Of a DNA stretch of 64,000 nucleotides, positions 1 through 13,888 are shown piece after piece. Each line of letters starts with the position of its first letter. The first letter of the stretch is position 1. The translations under genes and the position numbers were made by a program. The notes beneath the pieces were generated by a model, which was not told the origin of the DNA, made no database searches, and was given only the letters and a program-made list of their open reading frames with translations. The stretch is from Corynebacterium jeddahense (GTDB lineage: Bacteria > Actinomycetota > Actinomycetes > Mycobacteriales > Mycobacteriaceae), in contig NZ_CP063194.1 in assembly GCF_028609865.1 (NCBI RefSeq), positions 2,480,001-2,544,000 on the forward strand, written 5' to 3'.

Positions 1-1
1 C

Positions 2-1636
2 TTGGAGTTCAAGGAGGATCCGGCTGTTCGGGAGGGGGAGAACGGGGCGAAAGCGAAGCTCGTCGAGAAGCTGCTGAATGAAGCCATCTGCATGGCAAAT
101 AGTGAAGTTGCAACCGGCCACATTGTTGTAGGGGTGGCGGATAAAGCCACGGGCGAGGCCGCGTTCACCGGTACGCAGATGGACGAGGAAAAACTCGCTC
201 AGAAGATATTCAACGGCACGAAGCCAAACATGAATGTGCAGATCACGCCAGTACGAGCGTGGGGAGTGAGGCTTCTGGTTATCCATGTGCCGGAGGCGCG
301 GGCGCTCTACACCCGGGGTGACGGTGCTGCGAAACGTCGCACGGCAGATGCCCAGTTCTCCTGCCAGCCGATGACTGAGGAAATGCGCCGCTCGATCGAC
401 GAGGCTCGGCGCAATCCCGATTATTCGAATGGTCCCGCGGACATTTCCGTGGACGATCTGCCGCTAGCTGTGATTGAAGAGGCGCGGAGGATGCTCCGCG
501 AGCACAGAAGGGCGCGCGGTTCTGAGACCGCGGTTCCGCAAACAACGACCGGGCTGCTGCGCGAACTTGGCCTGGTGCGCGATGACGGCCAGCTCAAGCG
601 GGCGGCTGAGATTCTCCTCGCCGATCCTGACCCCACAGACGTTGTAGTCCGGCACCTGTGGCGCAGTATCCCGGGGGAAGACCCGAAGGCCACGCTGATT
701 TCGGATCCAGTTTTGCTGGCGTTGCCCCGCCTGCGGCGCCTGATTGCGGAAAACGGGGACAGGGAGATCGAACGGGTGCAGTTTGACGGCGGTGAAGAGA
801 TCGCTATTAGCCGCTTCCCTGAGCAGGCTGTAGACGAGGTGGTTTCCAACGCGTTCATTCACCGCGATTGGCGGCTGCCCGGCCCGGTTGTGGTCGAGCA
901 GACCTACCGCACGCTAAAGATCACCTCGCCCGGTCCCCTGCCGCCGGGAGTGTCGGTGGATAAGCTGCTGACCACCACATCTGTTCCGAGGAACAACCGG
1001 CTCATGGCGGCGATGCGGACGCTCGGTCTGGCGGAGGAAAGCTCGCGCGGCTTCGACCGCATGTGGGCCACGATGATCCGCACGGGGCGAAACGTTCCTG
1101 AGGTTTTTGCTACCGAGTCCTATGTTCAAGTGGTCCTGGCCGCGCAGCAGCCCGACACGACCTTCATAAAGGGGCTTAGGAAGCTCTCGGAGCGTTACGG
1201 CGAACCGGTCATCGGTAGCGTCGCAACACTGATTGTGCTTTGGCACCTCAATTCCGCTTCTTTGATCACTGCCGCAACTGCAGCCCGCAAAACGCAACTC
1301 ACTGCCCTTGAGGTGGAAGAGCTTATGGGTGTGCTCGTTGAGCTTGGAATACTCGACTCTGTAGCGGACGCGAGCGAGTGGACGCTCAGCGGCGAGGCGC
1401 GAAAGCTGCTCGGCCGCGGGCAGGCAGGCGACCTGGCGACCGTGAGTATCCAAGAGTGGATAGAAGCAAAGCTTCTCGACGGCGAATCGCTCCGGTCCGC
1501 CGATATCGCAGACCAAACCGGTGTCAGCGTCGCCGAGGCGGGGCGGATTCTCCGCCACCTGCGCAGCCTTGGTCGCGCACAGATTGACCCTGAAGGTCCC
1601 CCGCGTGGGCGCGGCACCCGCTGGATCCGGGCGTGA
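2..1636 (+). CDS. Schlafen-like AlbA_2 / RecG-C-type ATP-binding regulator, 5'-truncated by window
   Basis: Likely DNA-binding regulator of the AlbA_2 (Schlafen AAA_4) family. The N-terminus reads LEFKEDPAV, the usual family opening; the frame is open to the window edge, so the TTG at position 2 is probably not the start and the gene begins upstream. After the AlbA_2 part (about residues 1-130) comes a stretch typical of the RecG-C-terminal/HATPase_c_4 family around residue 275-320 (EVVSNAFIHRDW, then ITSPGPLPPGV). The C-terminus (about 490-540) looks like a winged helix (SADIADQTGVSVAEAGRIL). A second member of the same family lies at 55079-56773. Immediately after the stop codon there is a paired GAAAGATAT repeat that may be its binding site (inference). 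Family assignment is fairly safe; target and ligand are unknown. Confidence 0.8.
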   Translation: MEFKEDPAVREGENGAKAKLVEKLLNEAICMANSEVATGHIVVGVADKATGEAAFTGTQMDEEKLAQKIFNGTKPNMNVQITPVRAWGVRLLVIHVPEARALYTRGDGAAKRRTADAQFSCQPMTEEMRRSIDEARRNPDYSNGPADISVDDLPLAVIEEARRMLREHRRARGSETAVPQTTTGLLRELGLVRDDGQLKRAAEILLADPDPTDVVVRHLWRSIPGEDPKATLISDPVLLALPRLRRLIAENGDREIERVQFDGGEEIAISRFPEQAVDEVVSNAFIHRDWRLPGPVVVEQTYRTLKITSPGPLPPGVSVDKLLTTTSVPRNNRLMAAMRTLGLAEESSRGFDRMWATMIRTGRNVPEVFATESYVQVVLAAQQPDTTFIKGLRKLSERYGEPVIGSVATLIVLWHLNSASLITAATAARKTQLTALEVEELMGVLVELGILDSVADASEWTLSGEARKLLGRGQAGDLATVSIQEWIEAKLLDGESLRSADIADQTGVSVAEAGRILRHLRSLGRAQIDPEGPPRGRGTRWIRA

Positions 1637-1718
1637 AAGATATAGAAAGATATCGGAACAATTCGCTGACCAGGTAAAATAGTAAAAACCGGCCCGCTAT
1701 ATCTTTCCTATATCTTTC
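1635..1718. repeat. Inverted pair of GAAAGATAT double repeats
   Basis: GAAAGATAT occurs at 1635-1643 and 1645-1653. Its reverse complement ATATCTTTC occurs at 1699-1707 and 1710-1718. Two direct copies about one helical turn apart therefore face two inverted copies across 45 bp. The array starts at the stop codon of the AlbA_2 gene. It could be an operator bound by that protein or a hairpin-type terminator; the regular spacing favours protein binding (inference). Confidence 0.6.
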
Positions 1719-1805
1719 GGGGTCGAAAAACGGGACCAAAAAGAATTCCCTGGTGAAATAGCGGGAAACGGCGGCGGGGCGGAGCTGAACGTCGATAAGC
1801 ATAAG

Positions 1806-1824
1806 TTTCACCTGAATTTCACCG
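1806..1824 (+). promoter_or_regulatory. Tandem TTTCACC box upstream of the phosphoesterase
   Basis: TTTCACCT and TTTCACCG are 8-bp direct repeats separated by 3 bp, about 65 bp before the phosphoesterase start. The architecture (8-bp tandem repeat with 3-bp spacer) resembles that described for the corynebacterial phosphate-starvation regulator PhoR. TTTCACCT also occurs at 17418-17425 upstream of the phosphate transporter gene. Regulation by PhoR is inference. Confidence 0.3.
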
Positions 1825-1887
1825 CAGCGAAACCTGAGGGCGCTACGTTTCGAGCTGTCTACTTCCCCTCTGAAACGAAGGACCGCC

Positions 1888-4227
1888 ATGCGCAAGCACG
1901 TCGCCGCAATCACCGCCCTCGCCCTGCTCACCCCAGTTCCTGTCGCCAACGCGGAGGATCTCGCCTCCCGCTTCACCCTCAGTGTCATGCCGGACACGCA
2001 GTTCTACTCCCGCTACGGCACCGAGGCCGCCGGCGATATCTTCGGCGACCGCTACGGCACCAACCCGTACGACGCGCAGACTGAATTCCTGGCCGAAAAC
2101 CACAAGAAGCTGGGCACGCAATTTGTCACCCATCTCGGTGACGTTGTGGACGAGCCTGAAGACCGCGCCAGCTGGGACATCGCGGACCGTGCGATGAAGA
2201 CACTCGAGGACGCCGGAGTGAACTACTCCGTGCTGCCGGGCAATCACGACCTGACCATGTTCGACGGCAAATCCGCCTTCACCGAGTACTTCCCGGAGGA
2301 GCGCGCGAAAAAGAACTCCACGTTCATGGGTCGCACCTCCTCCACCGACATCTACTCCACCGGCAGGGGCGACAAGTACTCCTTCCCGGGCCAAACGGTC
2401 GACTCCGAGTACCACATTTTTGAAGCTGAAGGTCAAAAGTACCTGGTGCTGGCGCTCGGTTTCCGGGCAAATGATGAGACGCTCGACTGGGCGCAGCAGG
2501 TCATCGACAAGCACCCCGAGTTGCCTGTCATTCTGACCTCGCACGAGATTACTGGTATCAACGGTGACGGTTCCACGTACTTCACCGAGGAGTACGGCGA
2601 GCATCTCTGGGACAAGCTCATCCGGAAGAACGACCAGATCTTCCTCACTATCGCGGGCCACCACCATGGGGCCGGCTACCACGTGAAGAAGAACGATGCA
2701 GGTCACGACGTCATCAACATCCTTCAGGACTACCAAATGGCGTACCTGGGTGGCAACGGCCTGATGGGCCAGCTCCAGTTCGACCTGACCAACAATCAGC
2801 TGGAGATGACTGCTTATTCGCCGTGGGTGAAGTCGAAGAAGCACGAGCAGCTGACCTCGTTCGATCACCTTCTCCTCGAGGGCAAGGGCGACTCCTACGT
2901 CATCGACATCAACTTCGCCGATCGTTTCAAGAACTTCGCGCCGGCGTTCAAGGCTGGTGACGCGAACGATCCGAACTACGCCGAGGTGCTGAAGAAGACG
3001 ATCACCGACGGCTACACCCCATACCAGGTCACCGAGAAGGACAAGCCGAAGAACGAGCAGGACTACGCGTTCGTCGAGGGCACCGCGGTGCACTGGCGTC
3101 CGGGCCAGACCACATTCGAGGGCAAGCTGCTTAACGACGGAGCTCCCGCCCCCGCCGGCGCCATCGTCCCCGACGTAGCCAATGGTGACGATATGACCCG
3201 TGTACGTCACCGCATCGGGGCCGGTGCAGACGCCGTGACCTTCACCACCGACAAGCACCCGCTTTCGTCCGACCGTGGCTCCCTGCGTTGGTCCGACCCG
3301 AAGTACAAGCACTCCACCGCATGGTTCGAGACTGCAACGGGCGCCGATATCAACTCCATGACGTTTGAAAAGGGCTACACCATGGAGGCCTTCCTCAAAC
3401 TCGACGAGGATTGGAACGCCGACAACAACAAGTGGTCGAACGCGTTGATCCGCGATGCCTCCGGCACCATCACCCACCCGGAGGACGAGGACGGTGACCC
3501 GATCCAGATGCTCGGCGTATCCAGCCTGCGCGAATTGCGCTGGTACTCCTATGGCGAGAACGGCAGGGGCTTCTCCAACTGGACCCACGAGGTGCCGAAG
3601 GGCACGTGGATGCACGTTGCGGTGGTCAACGATCCGGCGGATAAGTCGGTAACCATGTACGTCGACGGCTCCCCCATCCTTCGCGACGGTTACGGGCCCG
3701 TGGGTATGGGCGGGAACGACGACAGGTGGCTGCTGGGCACGTCCGCTTGGGACAACGACAAGGTCGACGGTTGGTTCGGCAATATTGGCGAGATCCGCAT
3801 CGTGGATCACCCGATTGGCCCGGACCAGTGGCTGACCGCGCGCGGCACGGCCCCGGCACCGACTCCTACCTCGAGCTCTGCTCAGCCATCCACTCCGGCT
3901 CCGGCAACCACCACGGTGGCCGTCCCGACCACAGTGGCCGTTCCTACCACGGTGGCCGTTCCTACCACGGTTGCCGTCCCGACCACGGTGGCCGTTCCGA
4001 CCACGGTGGCCGTTCCGACCACCGTCACGGCTACACCGGTACCGGCGGCGACGACAGTTATTGCCGAGCCCGCAAAGGACGGCTCGTCCAACGTCGGCAG
4101 CAGCATCGGTCTTTTCGCCGGTGGTGCTGCAGTGGGAGCGCTTGGTCTGCTACTGGCCATGTTGGCGGGGCTCAACGGTGCCGTCCAGTGGCTGCTCGAT
4201 CAGGTTCGCCAGTACCTACCGATCTAG
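1888..4227 (+). CDS. Secreted, membrane-anchored calcineurin-like phosphoesterase with LamG-type domain
   Basis: Probable extracellular metallophosphoesterase. Residues 1-22 form a signal peptide (MRKHVAAITALALLTPVPV, cleavage near ANA-ED). The dinuclear-metal motifs follow in order: PDTQ near residue 36, HLGDVVDE near 85, GNHD at 118, SHE near 217 and GHHHG near 257. Residues about 470-650 look like a concanavalin/LamG jelly roll (KGTWMHVAVVND, YVDGSPILRDGYG). Then come six VAVPTT repeats (677-712) as a wall-spanning stalk and a C-terminal hydrophobic helix (SIGLFAGGAAVGALGLLL). A good ribosome binding site (GAAGGA) lies 6 bases before the ATG. The substrate is unknown; phosphate scavenging is plausible given the upstream box. 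Confidence 0.88.
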   Translation: MRKHVAAITALALLTPVPVANAEDLASRFTLSVMPDTQFYSRYGTEAAGDIFGDRYGTNPYDAQTEFLAENHKKLGTQFVTHLGDVVDEPEDRASWDIADRAMKTLEDAGVNYSVLPGNHDLTMFDGKSAFTEYFPEERAKKNSTFMGRTSSTDIYSTGRGDKYSFPGQTVDSEYHIFEAEGQKYLVLALGFRANDETLDWAQQVIDKHPELPVILTSHEITGINGDGSTYFTEEYGEHLWDKLIRKNDQIFLTIAGHHHGAGYHVKKNDAGHDVINILQDYQMAYLGGNGLMGQLQFDLTNNQLEMTAYSPWVKSKKHEQLTSFDHLLLEGKGDSYVIDINFADRFKNFAPAFKAGDANDPNYAEVLKKTITDGYTPYQVTEKDKPKNEQDYAFVEGTAVHWRPGQTTFEGKLLNDGAPAPAGAIVPDVANGDDMTRVRHRIGAGADAVTFTTDKHPLSSDRGSLRWSDPKYKHSTAWFETATGADINSMTFEKGYTMEAFLKLDEDWNADNNKWSNALIRDASGTITHPEDEDGDPIQMLGVSSLRELRWYSYGENGRGFSNWTHEVPKGTWMHVAVVNDPADKSVTMYVDGSPILRDGYGPVGMGGNDDRWLLGTSAWDNDKVDGWFGNIGEIRIVDHPIGPDQWLTARGTAPAPTPTSSSAQPSTPAPATTTVAVPTTVAVPTTVAVPTTVAVPTTVAVPTTVAVPTTVTATPVPAATTVIAEPAKDGSSNVGSSIGLFAGGAAVGALGLLLAMLAGLNGAVQWLLDQVRQYLPI
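3916..4023 (+). repeat. Six 18-bp in-frame tandem repeats
   Basis: Six copies of an 18-bp unit encode VAVPTT six times. Synonymous differences between copies (GTCCCG, GTTCCT, GTTCCG) show that they are not all recent. Such Pro/Thr-rich tandem repeats are prone to length change and probably act as a cell-wall-spanning linker. Confidence 0.9.
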
Positions 4228-4262
4228 CGGTTTTGGCGTGCGGCCATGATCCACGCGCAATA

Positions 4263-4796
4263 ATGGAACGCATGGCCTGCAGCATTTACTACGACACCGT
4301 GTACGGATCCACCCGCGAGTACGCCGAGGCGCTGGGGGAGAGGCTGGGGGTTAGCGTCTCTGGCCTCGAGCACCCAGAGCAGGTTGAGGCCGACGGGCCG
4401 GTCGTGGTCCTCTCGCCGATTCACGGGCCCAACCACACGGGGGTGAAGTTCGTGAGGTCGCTGCCGGAGGCCGTCGTGAAGCAGTGGCCCGTTGCTTTGG
4501 TGACGGTGGGCATGTCGCTCGACGACTATGCCGTGCAGACCGACGCCGCCGCCGGTTTGCTCGGTGAGCGAGCCGAGCGCGTCACCCGCTTTTACGTGCC
4601 CGGCCGCCTCAACTACTCCGAGCTGTCGAGCGCGCACTCGGCGGTGATGAAGGGGATCGTGGGTGCGCTGCGGCTGAAGCCGCGGAAGTCCGACAACGAG
4701 CGCGCGATGATCGACGCGTACGGAAAAGACACCGACCGCGTCGACCTCAATCGCCTCGATGTGGTCGAGGAGTGGGTGCGACAGCGGTCGGTGTAG
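4263..4796 (+). CDS. Flavodoxin-domain protein
   Basis: About 177 residues with a flavodoxin-type N-terminus: [19 protein letters not shown] carries the phosphate-binding T/S-rich loop after the first beta strand. The rest matches the small flavodoxin/HemG-like group, but there is no specific motif for protoporphyrinogen oxidase, so function is not assigned beyond probable FMN binding. Two ATG starts are possible (4263 and 4272); neither has a strong ribosome binding site. It starts 35 bp after the phosphoesterase on the same strand and may be co-transcribed with it. Confidence 0.72.
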   Translation: MERMACSIYYDTVYGSTREYAEALGERLGVSVSGLEHPEQVEADGPVVVLSPIHGPNHTGVKFVRSLPEAVVKQWPVALVTVGMSLDDYAVQTDAAAGLLGERAERVTRFYVPGRLNYSELSSAHSAVMKGIVGALRLKPRKSDNERAMIDAYGKDTDRVDLNRLDVVEEWVRQRSV

Positions 4797-4922
4797 GGCC
4801 CGCCAGGGGTTACGGCATGAACTGCTGGAGGAACGGGGCAGCTGCCGTTGCAACGGGGACGACGCCAGACCGGCCGCGCGCACCACCGCCGCGCCCCGGG
4901 GGAGCTCGCCAACTGCACGGAT

Positions 4923-4928
4923 TAGACT
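4923..4928 (+). promoter_or_regulatory. -10 box (TAGACT) of leuS copy 1
   Basis: TAGACT ends 8 nt before the leuS ATG at 4937, so transcription would start at or next to the start codon. No Shine-Dalgarno sequence is seen, which agrees with a leaderless mRNA, common in corynebacteria. No clear -35 box is visible. The second leuS copy has the same layout (TACACT ending 8 nt before its ATG). Confidence 0.5.
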
Positions 4929-4936
4929 GGCCAACT

Positions 4937-7777
<2,841 letters not shown>

Positions 7778-7928
7778 CCGGGCCGGGCTGTCGATTTTTG
7801 CAACCGCTCGGGCTGGCTCCGGTTCTGCATTGCGGACTCGTTGGTGCGGCCCCACGATTTGTAAAAATCGGCACAGTTCCCTCTCTGTCAGGCTGGTTGT
7901 GAACAACGATCCGTAGGAGGTTTTGTTC

Positions 7929-8840
7929 ATGACTTTGCTCGATGTTCCAGTGTTGATCCCGGAGCCGGACGCGCTGTCCGAGGCAGCTTCGGTCGGTGGT
8001 CAACAGGTTCGAAGCGGTCGCCTGCCCAGGCGGAGGCTTTGTGCTGATGATGTGTTGTCCCTTGCTGTGACGGTGCTGTCTCCTGGCGAGGTCCTCGACG
8101 AGGATGACCTGGTCATGCCGCAGGCTGGCGCGGTTGTGTTTAGAGCGTGTGAGCCGTATTCGCGGGGGTTGGATTTTACTGCCACTCAGAAGCGGCAGAT
8201 GGTCACGATCTATCGCCAGTTGCCCTACGGGGCGAAAGGTATCTGGCTTGATCGCCATGGGCTGTATGGAGTCAAGATCTTTCGGTGGGGCCAACAGCTT
8301 GGGCTTTTGACCTGCGCGCAGCAAAAAGCAGCGTCGGTCGGCGACGAGGAACTACCAGCGGTGCTTGACGCTGCGGCGGTGACGTCGCTGGCGCAGCGCT
8401 ACCTTGCACTTCCTTACGGTGAAAAGGAGGCGTTTTTAGCCAAGCATGATCTGTGCCACCGGACAGTGCTGCGGTGGGCCACCATGGTTGCAGACGGATC
8501 GATCGCGCATTACACGCATACACGAAAGGCAGGAACAGTGGGAAAACACACCTCCGATGACCTTACGCAGTCACGGCGCCAGGTTGAGGCGATGATTCGA
8601 GAAAACGACCGGTTGAAAAAAGAACTCGCCAAAGCCAACCGCAAACTCACCCGGCAAGAACAAGAACTGGATAAATGGGTCAAAACCAGTGATGTGTTGG
8701 GAAAAGCTTTAGCGTCCATGCCCGATCTTCCTGGCGTGGACTACGACGCGGAGGAAAACGCCTATCCGAAGACGAAACGCGACGCTATGAAGCTGGTCGA
8801 CAAGAAGAACAACGACTCATCGACGCACTTGTCGGATTAG
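7929..8840 (+). CDS. IS3-family transposase OrfA with two HTH units
   Basis: DNA-binding component of the transposase, 303 residues. It starts at ATG 7929 after a strong TAGGAGG site (7914-7920). Two similar helix-turn-helix blocks are visible: PYGAKGIWLDRHGLYG with IFRWGQQ (about 100-125) and PYGEKEAFLAKHDLCH with VLRWATM (about 160-185), suggesting internal duplication. A charged coiled-coil/leucine-zipper-like stretch follows (IRENDRLKKELAKANRKL, about 220-240). The C-terminal part overlaps the orfB frame. An OrfA this long is unusual for IS3 elements. Confidence 0.75.
   Translation: MTLLDVPVLIPEPDALSEAASVGGQQVRSGRLPRRRLCADDVLSLAVTVLSPGEVLDEDDLVMPQAGAVVFRACEPYSRGLDFTATQKRQMVTIYRQLPYGAKGIWLDRHGLYGVKIFRWGQQLGLLTCAQQKAASVGDEELPAVLDAAAVTSLAQRYLALPYGEKEAFLAKHDLCHRTVLRWATMVADGSIAHYTHTRKAGTVGKHTSDDLTQSRRQVEAMIRENDRLKKELAKANRKLTRQEQELDKWVKTSDVLGKALASMPDLPGVDYDAEENAYPKTKRDAMKLVDKKNNDSSTHLSD
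8699..8705 (+). other. Candidate programmed -1 frameshift heptamer GGGAAAA
   Basis: The heptamer reads G GGA AAA in the orfA frame and GGG AAA in the orfB frame, i.e. a canonical X XXY YYZ slippery site. It lies in the 148-nt window (8693-8840) where both frames are open. IS3 elements commonly make the OrfAB transposase by -1 frameshifting. No downstream stimulatory structure was worked out. Confidence 0.45.
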
Positions 8841-9832
8841 GCCACTCCACAACCCGGGCGTGTGTGTTGCTGAGAGTCAGCCGCAGCCGGATCTACTACG
8901 AATCCAACCCACGGCCGAAAACCGCCAACCCGATTGCCCACCACGAACGCAACATCCCCCGGCTCACACAAGAACACATCGACCAGATCCTCGCCCAGCT
9001 GGACGCCAATCCGCAGTCCAGCGTGGACGATGTGTTCTACAACGCCTACAACCACGGCGCTTACATCGCCAGTTTGAGCAGTTTCTACCGCATCGCCCGC
9101 AAGCACAACAGACTGTTGAAACACCGCAACTGCACAAGCACCAAACGCAGGTCGAAACGCGGCAACAACCAGCCACCACATGTCGTCGCTACTGCACCAG
9201 CACAAGTGCTGTGCTGGGACATCACATTCCTGCCCGGCCCGTTCGTCAACGAAACCTACGCCTGCCACACCATTATCGACCTGTACTCACGCGCCGTGAT
9301 TGGCACGCTGGTCACCCACCGCGAAGACGCGCGCGGTGTATCCAAACTCTTCGACGACATCTTGACGCGCTACCCCACAGTGCAAACCGTGCACTCCGAC
9401 AACGGGGCAGCTATGCGAAGCAACGCCTTAAAGCGTGTGTTCGCCAAACACGACGTCACCGCATCGTTTAGTCGGCCGGCCATCAGCAACGACAACCCCC
9501 AAATGGAATCGCTGTTTCACACCATGAAGGGATTTGCGTACTACCCGAAAGTCTTCGCCGACATCGACGCCGCCACCCAATGGGTAGCCCGGTTTACCAG
9601 GCACTACAACAACCGGCCCCACAGCGGCATCAACGGCTACACCCCGCAAAGCGTGCTCGACGGCACCTGGAGACAATACGAAACCAACCGCATCAACGCA
9701 GCACGCGCCGCACTCGAAGCCGGACTCATCACCGCTATGCCAAAAACACCGACCGGACTACCCAAGGAGGTCACCATCATCCGCACAACCACCAAAACCC
9801 GCCCACAGCCACCCACACTTACCGTCGCCTAA
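8699..9832 (+). CDS. IS3-family transposase OrfB (rve/DDE core), translated by -1 frameshift
   Basis: Catalytic part of the transposase. In the -1 frame relative to orfA, the region before the integrase core shows the usual OrfB opening (LVGLGHSTTRACVLLRVSRS, then RIYYESNP, near 8830-8910). Catalytic residues are visible: first Asp in LCWDITF, second in HSDNGAAM, and Glu in SNDNPQMESLFHTMK. The C-terminus has HYNNRPHSGINGYTPQSV, typical of the family. The coordinate given begins at the likely slippage site; a separate start in this frame is not evident. It appears intact. Confidence 0.8.
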   Translation, partial: GKSFSVHARSSWRGLRRGGKRLSEDETRRYEAGRQEEQRLIDALVGLGHSTTRACVLLRVSRSRIYYESNPRPKTANPIAHHERNIPRLTQEHIDQILAQLDANPQSSVDDVFYNAYNHGAYIASLSSFYRIARKHNRLLKHRNCTSTKRRSKRGNNQPPHVVATAPAQVLCWDITFLPGPFVNETYACHTIIDLYSRAVIGTLVTHREDARGVSKLFDDILTRYPTVQTVHSDNGAAMRSNALKRVFAKHDVTASFSRPAISNDNPQMESLFHTMKGFAYYPKVFADIDAATQWVARFTRHYNNRPHSGINGYTPQSVLDGTWRQYETNRINAARAALEAGLITAMPKTPTGLPKEVTIIRTTTKTRPQPPTLTVA

Positions 9833-9887
9833 ACCAGAAACTGTTCACAACCACTTGACACAAAGCGCCGCCCTTAGTGCCAGGGTG

Positions 9888-10388
9888 GTTGTGCCTGCGT
9901 TTCCCCAGGTCGCCCCAGAAGCTGTGTCGATTTTTACAAATCGTGGGTGCGCACCAACTTGTCCGCAATGCAGAGGGGGCGGCTGGGCCAGGTAGCGCCT
10001 TTCCGGCCCGCCCGCCCGGTTGACGTCCGGGCCCCAGCTCGCCGACCACCTTTGCACGGGCAGTGTCAGCCTTTGCGGTTAGTGGGTTCCCACCAACGAG
10101 TCCGCAATGCAGAGGCAGGCGGCTGGGCCAGGTGCCGCCTTTCCGGCCCGCCCGCCCGGTTGACGTCCGGGCCCCAGCTCGCCGACCACCTTTGCACGGG
10201 CAGTGTCAGCCTTTGCGGTTAGTGGGTTCCCACCAACGAGTCCGCAATGCAGAGTGCTGTTGTAAGAATCGACAGCCGCGCGGCCGGTGGTGCCTGCGTT
10301 TCCCCAGGTCGCTGGTCGGCCCTATACAAACCGCTTTGTGCCGATTTTTACAAATCGTGGGGCCGCACCAACGAGTCCGCAATGCAGA
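9888..10388. repeat. Nested repeat array with 140-bp tandem unit between the leuS genes
   Basis: A ~140-bp unit is present twice in tandem (GGCTGGGCCA at 9981 and 10121; TCCGCAATGCAGAG at 9962, 10101 and 10241). Outside it a second block is duplicated: GTGCCTGCGTTTCCCC near 9891 and near 10291, each followed by CGATTTTTACAAATCGTGG and a CAACNNGTCCGCAATGCAGA element. The last element also occurs inverted after leuS copy 1 (about 7824-7846), giving five copies of the CAAC...GCAATGCAGA core. Short palindromes precede it (CGATTT-TTAC-AAATCG; GTGGG-TT-CCCAC). No gene is supported here. Confidence 0.8.
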
Positions 10389-10434
10389 ACCGGAGCCAGC
10401 CCGAGCGGTTGCAAAAATCGACAGCCCGGCCCGG

Positions 10435-13263
<2,829 letters not shown>

Positions 13264-13271
13264 GGTTACGC

Positions 13272-13277
13272 AGTGTA
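13272..13277 (-). promoter_or_regulatory. -10 box (TACACT) of leuS copy 2
   Basis: On the minus strand TACACT ends 8 nt before the ATG, predicting a leaderless or nearly leaderless mRNA. The dispersed GCGTATCGACG repeat lies immediately upstream, where a -35 element would fall. Confidence 0.45.
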
Positions 13278-13290
13278 ATCGGGGGCGTTT

Positions 13291-13312
13291 GCGTATCGAC
13301 GCACCTCCGGCC
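13291..13312 (+). repeat. Dispersed ~22-bp repeat, copy upstream of leuS 2
   Basis: GCGTATCGACG + CACCTCCGGCC. Together with about 15 bp on its left (AATCGGGGGCGTTT) it is almost the same as 18878-18914. It lies 28 bp from the leuS start codon. Confidence 0.7.
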
Positions 13313-13428
13313 CCATCCCGTTTCCCCAGCCACCCGGCGCCCCCTCGGCACCATGTCACTCAACGCATCGCAGATGGACGCCACCCGCCGCGAGCTGCAG
13401 GCCAACTTCGAGCGCTACCATCACGGGT

Positions 13429-13848
13429 ATGCGCCTGTACACCGTCGGCTACTCGCAGAAGACTGCGGAGGAGTTCTTTGACATCCTCCGCGGTCACGGC
13501 GTAACGCGGGTGGTGGACATCCGCCGGCACAACACGAACCAGCTCGCCGGCTTTACCAAACAGTCGGATCTGCCCTGGTTCCTCGACACGATCGCCGGCA
13601 TCAGCTACGCCCACGAGCTCGCCCTCGCGCCCAGCGAGGGGCTCATGCGCGCGTATCGCAAGGAGGGCCTGCCCTTCGACGAATTTTCGCAGCGCCTGCG
13701 CGCCGAGTTCGCCGAGCGCGAGATGCCCAAGCTTATCGACGGCTCCGCCCTCCTCTGCTCCGAACCCGACCCGGGCGTGTGCCACCGCTCCGTGGCGGCC
13801 GCCTACCTCGCCGAACAGGACCCGAGCATCGAGGTCGTGCACCTGTAG
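13429..13848 (+). CDS. DUF488 family protein
   Basis: 139 residues. N-terminal LYTVGYSQKTAEEFFDIL, VVDIRRHN and C-terminal LLCSEPDPGVCHRSVAAAYL are characteristic of DUF488; the conserved CHR segment is present. The biochemical role of the family is not settled. It is divergent from leuS copy 2; no strong ribosome binding site is seen before the ATG at 13429. Confidence 0.85.
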   Translation: MRLYTVGYSQKTAEEFFDILRGHGVTRVVDIRRHNTNQLAGFTKQSDLPWFLDTIAGISYAHELALAPSEGLMRAYRKEGLPFDEFSQRLRAEFAEREMPKLIDGSALLCSEPDPGVCHRSVAAAYLAEQDPSIEVVHL

Positions 13849-13888
13849 TCGCTACGTTGATGAAGCCCAGGCGTTACAGTGACACACC

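Larger units (their letters stand above)
7886..9860 (+). mobile_element. IS3-family-like insertion sequence, about 1.98 kb
   Basis: The element has imperfect terminal inverted repeats: the left end is TGTCAGGC followed by TGGTTGTGAACA (7886-7905), and the right end, reverse-complemented, is TGTCAAG followed by TGGTTGTGAACA (9842-9860). The ends have the TG...CA termini usual for IS3. It carries orfA and orfB in a -1 relation with a DDE integrase core in orfB. It is longer than most IS3 members because orfA is about 300 codons. No convincing target duplication is seen (left flank ...CTC, right flank CAA...). Confidence 0.8.

Noticed and set aside
7880-9866. Target-site duplication of the IS3-like element
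   Set aside because: The 3-5 bases outside the two ends (CTC and CAA) do not match; either the flanks recombined later or the duplication was lost.
9960-10254. CRISPR-like array in the 140-bp tandem repeat
   Set aside because: Units are ~140 bp, only two full copies, and there are no unique spacers of regular size and no cas genes.
13352-13481. 42-codon ORF ([20 protein letters not shown]) resembling the N-terminus of a corynebacterial aminotransferase
   Set aside because: The resemblance covers about 20 residues, there is no downstream continuation, and it overlaps the DUF488 start; too weak to annotate.
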